A stretch of 64,000 nt of DNA, from assembly GCA_016859345.1 (NCBI GenBank), contig CM029119.1:11927896-11991895 (forward strand), written 5' to 3'. The stretch comes from Istiophorus platypterus. Taxonomy: Eukaryota; Chordata; Actinopteri; Istiophoriformes; Istiophoridae. This document shows positions 45,567-56,569 of the stretch, one piece after another. The notes below the pieces were generated by a model, which was given only the letters and a program-made list of their open reading frames with translations, had not been told where the DNA came from and ran no database searches. The position numbers and the translations under genes were made by a program. Within the stretch, counting starts at the first letter, position 1. Each line of letters starts with the position of its first letter.

Positions 45567-46160
45567 TTTAAAGGTACAGTCTGTGATTGACAGGACTAAG
45601 ACTTGAACAAAAGGGTCATCCCAAAATAAAGAAAAATAGAATAGAACAATAAGGAGCCGCTATTGCACCTAGATGCTAACACCAGACAACAGCTAATCTG
45701 CAGCATGTTCCTGATGCTGTTAAAAGCATTTTTACACAAGTAATATTGTAGACACAGGAGTAAAACAGACCACATTTTGAAATATGATAAGTTGACAAGC
45801 ACAGAAAATTAATTTTCCATCTATATATAAGTATTCTATATCTGAATTTTTCTTATATTTACATGTTAAAATAAAATGCATTTTTAATGCTATATGTAAT
45901 ATATGATCAGCTAGAATATTTTTGCAAGACTGTTTTAAATGGTACAGTCTGTGAAACAAAACATAAACAAAAGGGTTGCCCCCAAACCAAAATTTGTGAT
46001 ACACTGGTACCTCTATTGCTCTAAAACTGGCCAACAGGTCTGTATAAGTACAAGACAACTATTAAATCTATGTTTTATGTAACATGTTTTTATGCTCTAT
46101 TAATTATTTCATAATGTCATTAAAGATTGTCAGCATTTCAGGGTTTTTTTTTAACACACC
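45567..46160. repeat. Pair of direct copies of a decayed repeat
   Basis: GGTACAGTCTGTG occurs at 45573-45585 and 45941-45953, each followed within 40 bases by AACAAAAGGGT and ATCCC/GCCCC. The two units are about 366 bases apart. I read them as two insertions of one family or as terminal direct repeats of one old element. Frames of 68 and 108 codons in it are not credible. Confidence 0.5.
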
Positions 46161-46788
46161 TATACTTTGAATTATTATCTGTTGTTTCAACATTAGAGAA
46201 CTAATCTTGAATTGTATGTATATAACATGTGAACTAAGCCCAATTTTATATGGTAAAAAAAACAGGACTGGGACTTTAATCAACAATGTCATGTCTTTTA
46301 AACGAAGGTAAAAAGCCTTATCTTTTTATGACCATGCTCCTCCATGCCATTCATTATAGTTTCCTATCACGACAGGCAATCTGTACTGAGAAGCATCCAG
46401 TCCATTACACACATATGAGGCCCATCACTCCTGCAGTATTGACAAATTCATCAGGCATTTTTCCCTGTGCTCCCTGAGCAGAATTTAGATTTGACTGCCG
46501 TTCCCAAGTCTGAACAGCCTTGTTAGAATACAAACATGACTCCCCCACTCTTGAGCTAGTTGCGAGCTCTTGTAGTGATGGGGTGCTGTCGGCATTTAGA
46601 GCAAGGCCCAGAGTTTTCTCTTTATTTCTCAAGTATAACATAGTGTTGAGTAGAAATGCATCTTCCATTACTTGAGGTGTCGAAGAACAGGACCACTATT
46701 TTATGGTGCATTTACAATGAAACCTTAAATATGTACTTATATAAAGGGGATTGAAAATAGTCCAATATTCCATTCCCTTCCAATATAT
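46161..46788. other. Unassigned; possible island at 46370-46670
   Basis: 46370-46670 has even composition and carries an 87-codon minus frame without a recognisable domain. No strong transcription-factor word cluster, so the regulatory reading is weak. Confidence 0.3.
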
Positions 46789-46824
46789 ACCAGAGCTATA
46801 AGGAGCCTTCCTTATAGCTCTGGT
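46789..46824. repeat. Perfect 16-bp hairpin
   Basis: The left arm ACCAGAGCTATAAGGA (46789-46804) is the exact reverse complement of 46809-46824, with a 4-nt loop GCCT. A stem of this length and perfection is very unlikely by chance. It is too short for a microRNA precursor and has no T-run typical of a bacterial terminator. Confidence 0.9.
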
Positions 46825-47130
46825 TTTGGTCTACACCAACAAGAAATATGGGGCTTTTTAGCTTTAGTCGCCTCCTTGTGTGTCTGCTGCTTTGTGCTGA
46901 GCAGGTGGTCGGTTTCTAGAAATCTTTTTGACCGAAACAGCGCTGCTGAGAGCAGTGGGAGTGATTCAAAACATTAGAGTGGAGAACAAAACCAATGAGC
47001 TGCAAGATGCCATAAAGCTCTGTAGGGCTGAGAAGAACTGCAGTCAGTTGATAACTCACTGTGAGTTCATCACTATGAGCCACCCTTTTGAAATCACACA
47101 TTTAATCCATTATTATTACAAGTATATTGA
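46825..47130 (+). repeat. Probable decayed interspersed repeat next to the hairpin
   Basis: CCAACAAGAAATATGGGGC, GTCGCCTCCTTGTGTGTCTG, CTGCTTTGTGCTGAGCAGG, CTGCTGAGAGCAGTGGGAG, TGATTCAAAACATTAGAGTG have the wording of a fish repeat I half remember. The hairpin may be one of its ends. A 73-codon frame within is incidental. Confidence 0.4.
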
Positions 47131-47379
47131 TTATAGACATCAATTATGAAAGAATGATGCCAATTTTTGCTTCAAAAAATTTGTTGGTTTCTTCCTCTAA
47201 AATATAATAGTTGTCTTATTGGTTTTTTCTGTTGTATATTGTTGTAAATTTGATTTATTTGGGTCTTTCAACTGTTGATCAGACAAAACCAACAATATAA
47301 ATATGTTCCCTTAGACCTTCGAGATTTGTGACGGCTTTATTTTATTTTTTTTAATTTTATACCTACTTGACTGAGTAAT

Positions 47380-47460
47380 TAATGAAAAAATTAAAAATAA
47401 GTTCTCCTGTACATTGATTGATAATAAAAACAGTCGTTAGTTGCAGCCCTAATTCAGCAA
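47380..47460 (+). repeat. AATCGATTA-type repeat, terminal fragment
   Basis: TACATTGATTGATAATAAAA, ACAGTCGTTAGTTGCAGCCC match the terminal phrase 'GATTAATCG..AATCGTTAGTTGCAGCCCTA'. Confidence 0.5.
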
Positions 47461-47654
47461 CATTTTTCATTTTGTTGTACAGACAGTTCATGGAGGAGGA
47501 ACATCAGACCCATTTCACTTGCTTACATACATTGTCTCTTCATCATTGTCAAATATTGAGACTACCTTATTCCTTGTCAAATACAGTAGCAGAGAAGCGT
47601 GGACTGACACCAAGTGGAATCCAATCTGACAAGTGATAAAAAAGTGTTTTGGCA

Positions 47655-47735
47655 TGTTACGGGCCTTGTGGGCTGGCCTTAGTACCCCACGGTCACAGGT
47701 TGAGGACATCCGACCTGAAATGCATGCAAACTAAT
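47655..47735. repeat. Possible SINE fragment
   Basis: GTACCCCACGGTCACAGGTTG, GACATCCGACCTG and ATGCATGC resemble 'CACGGTCGCAGGTTCGAATCCGACCTG..TGCTGCATGTC' in a fish tRNA-derived SINE. Short and degenerate. Confidence 0.35.
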
Positions 47736-47739
47736 GGCC

Positions 47740-48330
47740 AGCATGACTGACATTTCCACCGATGAGCCCAAAGTGTTCGCCTGTTGTCAGCAGGAGTTTA
47801 TCAATAGACACGTCTGCATATGCAGTCGTCTATCAATCCATCCATCTCTGTCCGCCCTTCTCTGCATCACTGTAGCTGTCTCTTGTCATTCAGTGGATTG
47901 GCTGTGAGGAGAGATGGCTCCAGGAGCTTAAATTTGCAAGTGTTCCAACCTTGGGAAAGGGTTATAGAATAATGGACATCATCTTGGAATCTCACCTGAC
48001 CTTGCTTTTTTGGACACAAAAAATTAGATTTATGCTTTTTATTCACGAGTCAGCTTCACACTTTTATCTCGTTGTAGGAAACATGCAAATAAACGCTTTA
48101 AGGTGCGCTTGTGTTATCTGGGGTCTTTGTCATGATTGTTAACATCATTAATGGATGCAAGGTAGCCAGGCCTTGTTTGCACTATTTGCCCACGGAGACT
48201 GACTCGCTGTACTGAGTGTTTTGGTAACAAGGCCCCAGGTTAATTGCGGCGAGTACCGGAGGCCTTGCCCCTCCAGATAACGTGGAGCTTCAGAGCAGCG
48301 AGACACTTTGTGATTAGAGAAAGGGACCAG
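47740..48330. promoter_or_regulatory. CNE-like islands (two)
   Basis: CTGCATATGCAG at 47814-47825 is a perfect 12-bp palindrome with the core of the POU dimer (MORE) motif, followed by GTCTATCAATCC. 48130-48320 contains AACATCATTAATGG and GGTTAATTGCGGCGAG with several CpGs. Confidence 0.4.
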
Positions 48331-48495
48331 GTAGGTGACTGAGTTGAGGATAAAGAAGCCAGATCAGGTCCCCGGGGAGAGAGAGGTGTGAGGTGAGAGT
48401 CTATGGGGGATTGAGGTAAACAAGATTGTACCTGTGAGGGGGATAGAAGCTGCTGCCCTCAGGTTATTATTGCCCTTAGAGCAGGAAGCAGAAGG

Positions 48496-48516
48496 CACAC
48501 ACACACACACACACAC
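48496..48516. repeat. (CA)n microsatellite
   Basis: About ten CA units. Confidence 0.95.
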
Positions 48517-48629
48517 ATGTCTCAGTCCTTATCAATGTCCAGAGGATAACAGGGTTACTTTTGTGCCCTACACTGTCAGCCAGTCAAAGCAATCTTTCAT
48601 GATGAGCACACATTTAGGGGCTACAAGGA

Positions 48630-48970
48630 GTAAGTGAAAATTGAATTAATGAAACGGCAGCATTAACGCAATGAAAGAGCGAGATAATAACTTCAACCCA
48701 TTTGGCTAATCAGTGTTATTCAGCGCACATGTATGTAAATCATCCATAGAAATGAATTTTAATGACAGGTTCATTGCCAATATATTATCATTACACCTAT
48801 AGTGTTAGACCTGGCTTTGGCCGCAGCTCCCATGGTAGGGAATTTAGCTGATTAAATCAATGGGTGCACACTGCAGTGGTGACACGAAAACAACAATTAA
48901 TAAGCCAACCCCCAGTGCACAGCGGCTCCATTTTAACTAGGCTGCTAATAACATTACATGGCAAAAATAT
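48630..48970. promoter_or_regulatory. CNE-like island
   Basis: TTGAATTAATGAAACGG, GCATTAACGCAATG, GGCTAATCAGTG, GTAAATCATCC, TTTTAATGACAGG and CTGATTAAATCAATGG lie within 240 bases, among the densest homeodomain-word clusters in the window. No frame of note. Confidence 0.45.
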
Positions 48971-49590
48971 CCTAATCAGACAGGTGAAAAGGGATTTGGT
49001 AGCAATTTGATTTTCTTCCGCAGTGTGTAGCCAACAAAATTTTATGGCTTTATTTATAGAAATATTTACCATACTTGCTTTGTAATGTCTTATATCTTGT
49101 GTTAAAGAGGCTGCTTGTTTTACTTGCACCACCGATAAGAGTTTTGTTTTAATGTCTGTAGCGTACTGTTTATCTTGACAGCTTTCTCTGTTTATCTCAT
49201 TCGTATCCTCACTCCCTCATTCCCTTCCCCCTGAAAATCATCCCTCCCTAACACACACACACACACAATCACTCACAAAGAATGCACATTAAAAAGGATT
49301 TGTTCCCCCAAGAAGGTCGGCATTTGTAAGGCTACTGACAGATTTAAGTGTCAATTAAGTTGATGTACAGTGGGCACATTATCATACAAGGTTGTCAGCT
49401 GTGGCCATTTGAGGGAAACAAATACCCGGAGCTTTACACCTTCCACGGCTTGAACTTTGTATGGACCCACAGTTGCAATGAATGTCACAGTCAATCACTT
49501 ATCCCGTTGGCGAGCTTTCCAGTTCGGGAGTGTGAGATCAAGTCATTTTATACAAATAATAACCACAAAAAAAAAAATCCGTGTTCCAAA
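48971..49590. other. Unassigned; (CA)n at 49251-49267
   Basis: AT-rich left half, a C-rich patch with CA repeat near 49225-49267, and an A-run at 49567-49577. Overlapping 118- and 95-codon frames on one strand and 131 on the other extend into the next island; none is recognisable. Confidence 0.45.
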
Positions 49591-49960
49591 ATGCTTTGTC
49601 ATGTTCAGTGGCAGGGTCCCATCCCTGGCCTGTTTGGAGGTCTTAAACTCATTACTGGGAGGGGGAGGGGGGAAATTATACCACGGCACAAGGATGATGG
49701 ATGACAAGTTAAATTTGTGTCCAGGGACTGAAGGTGAATGGTGACAGAGGTATTTATCTTGAGAATGGAGGTTGGGGTCGGGCGAGGCTGGGTGCCTTAA
49801 GGCACAAGACATTGACAAATTTATCCAGTGGACCCCATTGCTCGGGCCTTTTCTCTGTTTTGAATCCTGGCCACTCGCAAAGTGACCCACATCGCTCATG
49901 CTGCCAGTGTGTAAAGAATACCCTGCCATGCCCGGCATCCTACCTCTGCTGATGCTGGTA
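49591..49960. promoter_or_regulatory. CNE-like island
   Basis: GTGCCTTAAGGCAC at 49792-49805 is a perfect 14-bp palindrome. A G-rich patch lies at 49660-49674. Overlapping frames on both strands indicate a low stop density rather than coding. Confidence 0.33.
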
Positions 49961-50815
49961 GTTCATTCTTCTGTGAGGCCCGAATCTTTGACTCATGTTT
50001 GTTTGGGATATGATTCTAGGTCACTGGGTTAATTTGATTTTTCAAAGTTACACAGAACTTCAGACGTATCCTAAATGACATAGCCTCTTCGTTTAGCATG
50101 CTTTGAGTTGTTCTGCTGCAATTTAAGTTCTACCTCATGTGGGCTTTTTGACGTCTATTTTTCTCAATTTTTAAATCAAATTCACAGTGACAGTTTTCCT
50201 GCTTCATCCTCAGTATTTACAGTGCTGAGGCAGAGGACATGTGCCAGTGTTGGGATACTCTAAAGGGAGAAGGGGGTGAGCCACAGAGACCTCTAGTGGA
50301 GATTGAAGATGCCTTAAGAAGGTTGACAAGGATTCTATTATGCTTCTTTACGTCCTATAGTGTTACTTCAGTTACTGTCTATGAACAACCATTCCTTTTG
50401 AACTGTAAACAATAATACATTTAAAGCTAATGAAATGAAAAACGATGCATTTTATTCATTTACATATCTATTTGCATTCTGTAAGAGTCCCGTCACTTCA
50501 ATATTATTCACAATATACAGCCAATCAATGTCTTAAGTGCTTTTTCACATTTTATACCGGGGCATAGAGCTTCTTATTAAATTTAGAAGTTTCATGAATT
50601 TGTTCAATAACAGACAGCAAATGTAGGTCTTGTGTGGAACCTTGAAGTCAATTATGAAATGTTGTAAATTGTCAACATACATACAAATGAATAGTCAAAT
50701 GAACTGCAGTGTCACTGTGGATACATTTGTATTGGTGTTTTCACAACATTAAGCCTTCAGTCTTTTTTGCTAAGCCCAGTTGTCACTGGCTGAAGCTCAG
50801 GCAAAGTCCCCAGGG
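49961..50815. other. Unassigned AT-rich stretch
   Basis: No credible frame or named repeat. Confidence 0.5.
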
Positions 50816-51150
50816 CAAGTCTCAGCACTCTGCAGCCATCTTGGCAATGCCCCCAGGCAGTTATTTCAGGCTAACAAGACCAGGCCCCTATCTAAATGTA
50901 TGGGGCGAGAGCTATACTGTAACAGAAAAAAACGGCATGTATAGAGTGAAAATTCAAATCTGATTAAAACTGCTTAAAAGGTTTGGTGACTTTTCCCCCA
51001 AAAATAATGTTTAACCCCCCCCAACACATTATACGCATGCGCGAGGTTTCGTTTCATCAGTGCAGCTCTACGATTGGCCTGATATGTCTCCTGTTCACCT
51101 GTCGGATTTTGGATTTTGGATGTCGGATTTTCACTGGATGTTGCATGTAA
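50816..51150 (+). repeat. Probable decayed interspersed repeat with NRF1-like site
   Basis: GCAGCCATCTTGGCAATGCC, AACAAGACCAGGCCCCTATC, GTGAAAATTCAAATCTGATT, AAAACTGCTTAAAAGGTTTG resemble a fish repeat I recall. ACGCATGCGC at 51033-51042 is close to the NRF1 consensus, and a reversed CCAAT core follows. A promoter-derived repeat or old retrocopy 5' end is possible. GGATTTT is repeated near 51104-51137. Confidence 0.38.
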
Positions 51151-53116
51151 CATGCCAAGAAAAGGATGGAAACTCAACTCAGTGTCACTGTTGAGTTTTA
51201 TTGAAGTTCATTTTTTTCGTTGTATGAACTATAAATTTAAAATGACCTTTTAAAAGGGTTTTACTTTACATATTTACCAACTGTACTTTGAAACTTAAAT
51301 TTCATTTGACCCCCCAGTTGTCGATTCAGAATATTATTACTGTGGCTTTATTGTTGCTCTAGCTAACAGACGTTAACTGGCTATATCTGGTAGCAGCTGT
51401 TGAGCTTGCCAGCTGGGAAAAAAAAAAAAAAAAGCAGGCAAATGTGATTGTCTGAAATGTGATACAGTCATGACCAGTGTCTCTGGGGAAGATTGGAAAA
51501 TACCATTACTGATTAACAGCAATACCCCCAAAAACCACTGAATTGAGGAAAAAACAAGATGTACAAAATATCATTTCAAAATCATTGCACAATTTATTGG
51601 TTAATGCATATATTATACACAGTTAGTTGATGTTATAATTACTTACTAACTAATATTGAACACTTTGTGGCTCTGTGCCTAGAGGCCTAATTGTTTATGT
51701 AGTAATCTAGCAAAGGGAAATTTGTATTCCAGCGCATTGTGTCTGTGGTTTTTTTCGTTTTGATACCAAGCTTCTCATTTTCCAATTAGGACAACGTATC
51801 AGTGATGGATACAATGTGAAGTGGTCATTTGCACTTTGGAAGAAGTTTTCAGAGCCTTTACAACCGCTAACCACTTTACCATGCTTCATCCATCATTTTG
51901 TCAACACCCTAATGTTTTGGACCAATACAACCTTGGCCAGAAGAGGAAAGTAACACAGACAAAGCAGTTGGTTTCTTTCACAACTGGCCAGATTTTCAAC
52001 CTAACTTGTTCCTCCCTGCTTTTGTCTGTGACCACCATCTTGGGTGGATTTGTGAATTCTGAATGACAGGAAATGGCAGGGTATGGGTTGAACGATATAT
52101 GTGTCTGGAGTTCACAGTGTGGTTCAACTTACTGTTCAATAGCTAGTACCCCATCAAAGGCTCTTGTTCTTGATAGATGTCCGCTGATTTCTCTTTTGTT
52201 CCAATTGACAGATGACTAGATGCAACATGACATTCATATTAAATTGACATTATGTCATATCGTTCAGTACACTTGCACCATTAATGAAAGCTGATGCTAT
52301 TGACTTCTTGAAAGTGCGTGATCAGCAGTCAAGGTATATTGATTTCCTGTTTGAAATAGTGATGTAAAAGTTAAATCAACTGTTACACTGCAGCAATTAT
52401 TGTATTTCAAACAAAACATAAAACGTACGTGTTACCCTTAAAGCAGTTACCAGGATTCACTTATACTTGACTGTGAGATTTTTTTTCCCCCTCAAAAACA
52501 GTATCAGTGAATACTTGAAAAGGAAATAATGTCATTACAAAAGTATGGAATAACTTACTGTGTCATGTTAATTGACCTTTCAAAGTTTCTTAGGGGTGCC
52601 AAGACAGATCTGTTCAAACAAAAACACTCCTGAACCCCTTGTATCCATTAACAACCCTGGACATTAATATGCTTTTAGACAGTCTTGGATAATGCTACAA
52701 GCTTTTTTCACCATGACTGATATTTACTTTAACCAGTCCCCCCTTAAGTGCTGTTTTTAACAATGCAGGATCTATGAATCATTAACCATACAGGAATACC
52801 TTAAAAGAATCATTTGCTTTGGAGACATTTGTGGTTGGTTTGATGCTGATGAAAGGCATTATCTCCTGAACGACAGTGTTGCGGGCTCCTCTGATGCAAT
52901 ATTTATTATATGTCACATAGCTGCGCATTAGACCAAGAATGGGCCATTGTTTCTGTGTTATGCACAAGGGGCTGACAATGGATGGGCAGAGGCAGGTCAG
53001 GGATAGTTAGGCCAAAGCAAACATAACCCTATAGTCTTTGCACAATGCAAGCACAGTGATTACAGTATTTTTCTGGAACACATAGAAATACAAAAGCAGC
53101 TTATAGATGATCTAAA
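51151..53116. other. Unassigned AT-rich stretch
   Basis: A-run at 51418-51433. GGGTTGAACGATATATGTG near 52085 resembles the opening phrase of another fish repeat. Frames of 60-81 codons without recognisable content. Nothing else seen in nearly 2 kb. Confidence 0.45.
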
Positions 53117-53360
53117 CCCAGTGGTGGAAAAAGAATTCGGAGCCTTTACTTAAATAAAAGTAGCAATACCATATCATACAGATACTTTCAGATTGAATTA
53201 TTAGTTAAGTTCATTAGTTTTACCGACTAAATGATTATTCAATTAATTAGAGGACAGATTTATTGAAAAAGAAAGTAATTATTAGTTGCAGCAGTGAAAT
53301 ACTTCATTTCAGTTAAAAGTCCAGCTACACAGACTATAGAAGTATGAATAAGATGTTGAC
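53117..53360 (+). repeat. Decayed repeat ('TTTACTTAAGTAAAAGTAG' type) with nested AATCGATTA scrap
   Basis: CAGTGGTGGAAAAAGAATTC, CCTTTACTTAAATAAAAGTA and GCAATACCATATCATACAGA match the common fish phrase 'GTGGAGGAAGTACTCAGATCCTTTACTTAAGTAAAAGTAGCAATACC'. GTAATTATTAGTTGCAGCAG at about 53275-53294 belongs to the other family and may be nested. Confidence 0.6.
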
Positions 53361-53559
53361 ATTTATTAACAGTGAAAGTATTCATCATGCATAATGGCCT
53401 CTTTCATGTATTTTTAACTACCTATACTCTGTTGGGTTTTTCCTCTGTACTCCTTACACTTTATATAGCTATGGAGTTTAATCCTCAGAGCAACTAAAGG
53501 CGGCTTCTTTGTCAACAACAGAGGAGAAACTGCCAGCATAGTAAAACAATATCAACCAA

Positions 53560-54070
53560 CTTCAAATATCCTTGAAGGAAATACAAAAAGAGAGCAGATG
53601 GGCTGTAAGGCTGGTCCTTCATTCTTGCTCAGGCAAATGATCCCCATAACTTCTAGCATTCTCCTTGGCCTGAGTAATTGAGATGTGTAATAACTGTGAC
53701 AGAGGGCATTATCTGACCCATTTTCCTTTTCTTCTCACATTGCTTTGTTTATACATGCCTTCCTGTCATAATCCCTTACAAATCTCAAAGCAAAAGCCCT
53801 TTGAAGAAATTGCCTCTCGTAGCGTGATATCCCGTGTAAAGGAGTTCTTTTTAATGACCAGGATCTGACCTCATTTTATATGCATAAGCCTACATCAAAG
53901 TAGACAGCATCCGTCTAGTCTGCGCAGCGTTTTCCACTTGACAGTCTTTCACATTGGAGCGACAAAGCACATACATGGAGCTTGTAATTGCTTAATTAGG
54001 TTTGGGCCTTGCAGTTTTACCTTGGGTTGACCTTGTATGAAGAGTACCATTGCTCCCCTTAAAGAAACTC
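53560..54070. promoter_or_regulatory. CNE-like island, one of the longest
   Basis: CCTGAGTAATTGAGATG near 53668, TTGTTTATACATGCC near 53746 (FOX-like), TTTTATATGCATAAGCC near 53873 (POU-like) and GTAATTGCTTAATTAGG near 53985 lie across 500 bases of even composition. No coherent frame. Confidence 0.45.
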
Positions 54071-54759
54071 ATGATTTGATTGATTTACATTACCATTTTC
54101 TTTTTCATCAGTCATTATTAGATGCTAAAGGGCACCTCTGACAGATCTGAGATATCTGTCTTAGTTTGTTCATTGAAATGTCTATATAAAGCACTTTTTG
54201 AAATATTCACTGCTTAAAGAAATTACAATTTATATCATTATAACAATTTATCTAATCTGAATCAAGGGTCAAATCTGCCTCTCAAATGTGAATTATTTCC
54301 AATCTGCGTATCTTTGATCTTGTCCTGACAATTTTTTCTTGTTGCTGTGTAGAAAAAAGAAAATGCAATTTGGTCCTGACTGGGCTGGAGCTGCAGTAGC
54401 CATTGAATTTTGAATAAACACGATCTGGTGGAAATAATTTTAATATTGCTTTTTGATTTAGCCGAAGTCCGCTGATAAGTTCGTGCTCTAGCTTTGAAGC
54501 TCCATGCTGCTCCCAAAGATCAGTTAGTAGGGAGGTGAAAAAGTTTTATCTTCAGCCTCATGTACTGCAAGTAAATGTTTCATAGTTCACTGATTTTAGC
54601 GAAGTGTGCTCACTTTGGTGTATTTCATGTACCCTGCCATGCCCTGTGTTAGCATGTCCTCATATCAGCTACAGACACCAGTCATGCTGTAAAATATAAA
54701 GGGTCTTTACCTTTGTATACTTGTGTTTTGATATCTGTTGTAATTCAGCTATATTAGCA
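54071..54759. other. Unassigned; possible island at 54260-54530
   Basis: An 84-codon minus frame at 54262-54516 has no recognisable motif. Word content is moderate (TTTTTGATTTAGCC). Confidence 0.35.
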
Positions 54760-54985
54760 CTAGCATTGCTCTAATAACAAGACTAAGAGTCTACATCTAT
54801 GTTAGTGACACTGTGAGTCTGTACTTAGGTGAAGTATTGCTTTGAGCAAAATGCAAACATGCTAATGTTTACAGGGTCTAAGGTCGACCATATTTACAAT
54901 CCTAGTTTAGTGTGGTAGCATTCCCACCATTTCTAATTATCAATGAATATAAAGTATAGTTGAGGTAGATGGGAATGCCCTGAGG
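54760..54985 (+). repeat. Decayed percomorph interspersed repeat
   Basis: TGACACTGTGAGTCTGTACT, GCAAACATGCTAATGTTTAC, CCTAGTTTAGTGTGGTAGCA, TATAAAGTATAGTTGAGGTA, GATGGGAATG follow 'GACACTGTGAGGCTGTACTTAGG..AACATGCTGATGTTTA..CTTAGTTTAGTATGTTAGCATG..ACAAAGTACAGCTGAGGCTGATGGGAATG', a repeat common in fish introns and UTRs. Confidence 0.65.
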
Positions 54986-55640
54986 CTGGATCCCAACTGG
55001 AACTGGCTACGTCAGCCCAGCCCTAAATATGAATGCACTCATTTTTCTCCCCTGGAGTCCCTGCATAAGGAGCATACAATTTACCCTCGTACACCACACA
55101 ATACAACAAAAGGCAACCGTACATCTGCATAAAACTGTTGTACCGGAGTCAGTCACCCTGTGAAACATATCTACCTCTTTTCATACCAAACCGAGAGGTT
55201 GGACGAGGTTATGCTACAGATGCAATAACACCGAACTAAAGTAATTGTGATCCGGCTGAATCATAACCTATAGCGAGAGATCGTCTACAGACCTCAGTCA
55301 GGCATTATATTTAAATACTTTCAATGCGACAAAAAGTTTGGACAGTCACATAAACAGGACTCACATCACAACATATGCCTCGGACTGGCAGCATTTCAGG
55401 CTCTATCTAACCTAAAACGCTTTAAGCACCACCTGCCAGCTCTTTGGGCACATTTCTCAGCTATTTGAAGTTAGTTATTGACCCCACTCTGCTCTCTCTG
55501 CTCAAAAAAATAAGCCCACAGTTCAGCACCTCTGTCAGGTACTCAGTCTTTGTGGCAGGTCTTTGATGCCTAATCTAAACACCGGTGTTTATCTGACTAG
55601 GCCCTGATGAGATCATCAGGACAGCATGTCCAGTTGTTTT
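54986..55640. promoter_or_regulatory. Mixed segment with paired palindromes
   Basis: TAAACACCGGTGTTTA at 55576-55591 is a perfect 16-bp palindrome of FOX half sites. CCTGATGA/TCATCAGG (55603-55610, 55613-55620) follows 12 bases later. 55080-55300 has several CpGs (CAACCGTACATC, GACGAGGTTATG) and no recognisable repeat. The regulatory reading is uncertain. Confidence 0.28.
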
Positions 55641-56569
55641 GGTTATGATAACGGCTGGGTGTTAGCTATGTTCACAGTCAGAGGCTCACATCATCTTTAT
55701 GCTCTCTTTACAGTTTCAGCAGCACGTATTGTTACTTACTGTAGTATTTAACTTTGTCAATACTGGCACTAAAGGATTTTCCTTCCTTTGTTGTGGCTGT
55801 AATTAAACAGCTTACAGTTATTTTCGTGCGTAACAACTCTGTGGTAAACTGTGTTCACAAACTAATTTCCTCCTTGAAAACAGTTTACACAAGTCTAAAA
55901 AGAGTTGTGGCGTCTCACTGGTTGAAGCTTCAGCTTGTGAGAAATATGCAAAATTTGTTTTATTGCACAGTGATCTTTGATTAAAGTGAAATATTTTGCT
56001 TTTGAGGGCATGTAATTAATGTTGTATTTTGGCTTTTTCATTCTCTCTTAAATTCATTACTGTCAGATACTCCAGTTGCTTGTGCCAGTCACTGGCATTG
56101 GAGTCACGTGACCAGAGTAGCATAGCCATCAGCTAACCACCTCAGCTGTTTGGTGGCAGTTTTAATTCTGATTTATGTAATTTTTTTGTATGTCGTTATC
56201 AAATGGTATGTGTTTTTCTGCTGCCAGTTAATTTAACCTGATGTTTCTTGTTCACCCTTCTACCCAAAGACATGCAGGTCATTCCCTCTTCTTGTCTTAT
56301 GTGTTACAGAACATCTGTGCTTATTACATCCTTTTTTTAGTTTTCTTCTTCAGTGAAGTCAGCAGAATAGCTGATGTTGCTCCTCTTTAGTAGATGTGGG
56401 AAGTTTTAGGGTCCAGATTGCAACTCGGGACTTTAATCTAGCCCCACATGTTGTAACGTATAGCACCGGAGGGAGGGATGTACTGTATGTGTGGAGGTCA
56501 TACTTAGGTCACCATTTACAAAACATGTGCAATTAGAGCAATGATTCAACTTGTTCGTGTAATTCATAC
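55641..56569. other. Unassigned; perfect CLEAR-type E-box at 56103-56112
   Basis: GTCACGTGAC lies at 56103-56112. A 76-codon frame at 55754-55984 has no recognisable domain. Otherwise AT-rich. Confidence 0.42.
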
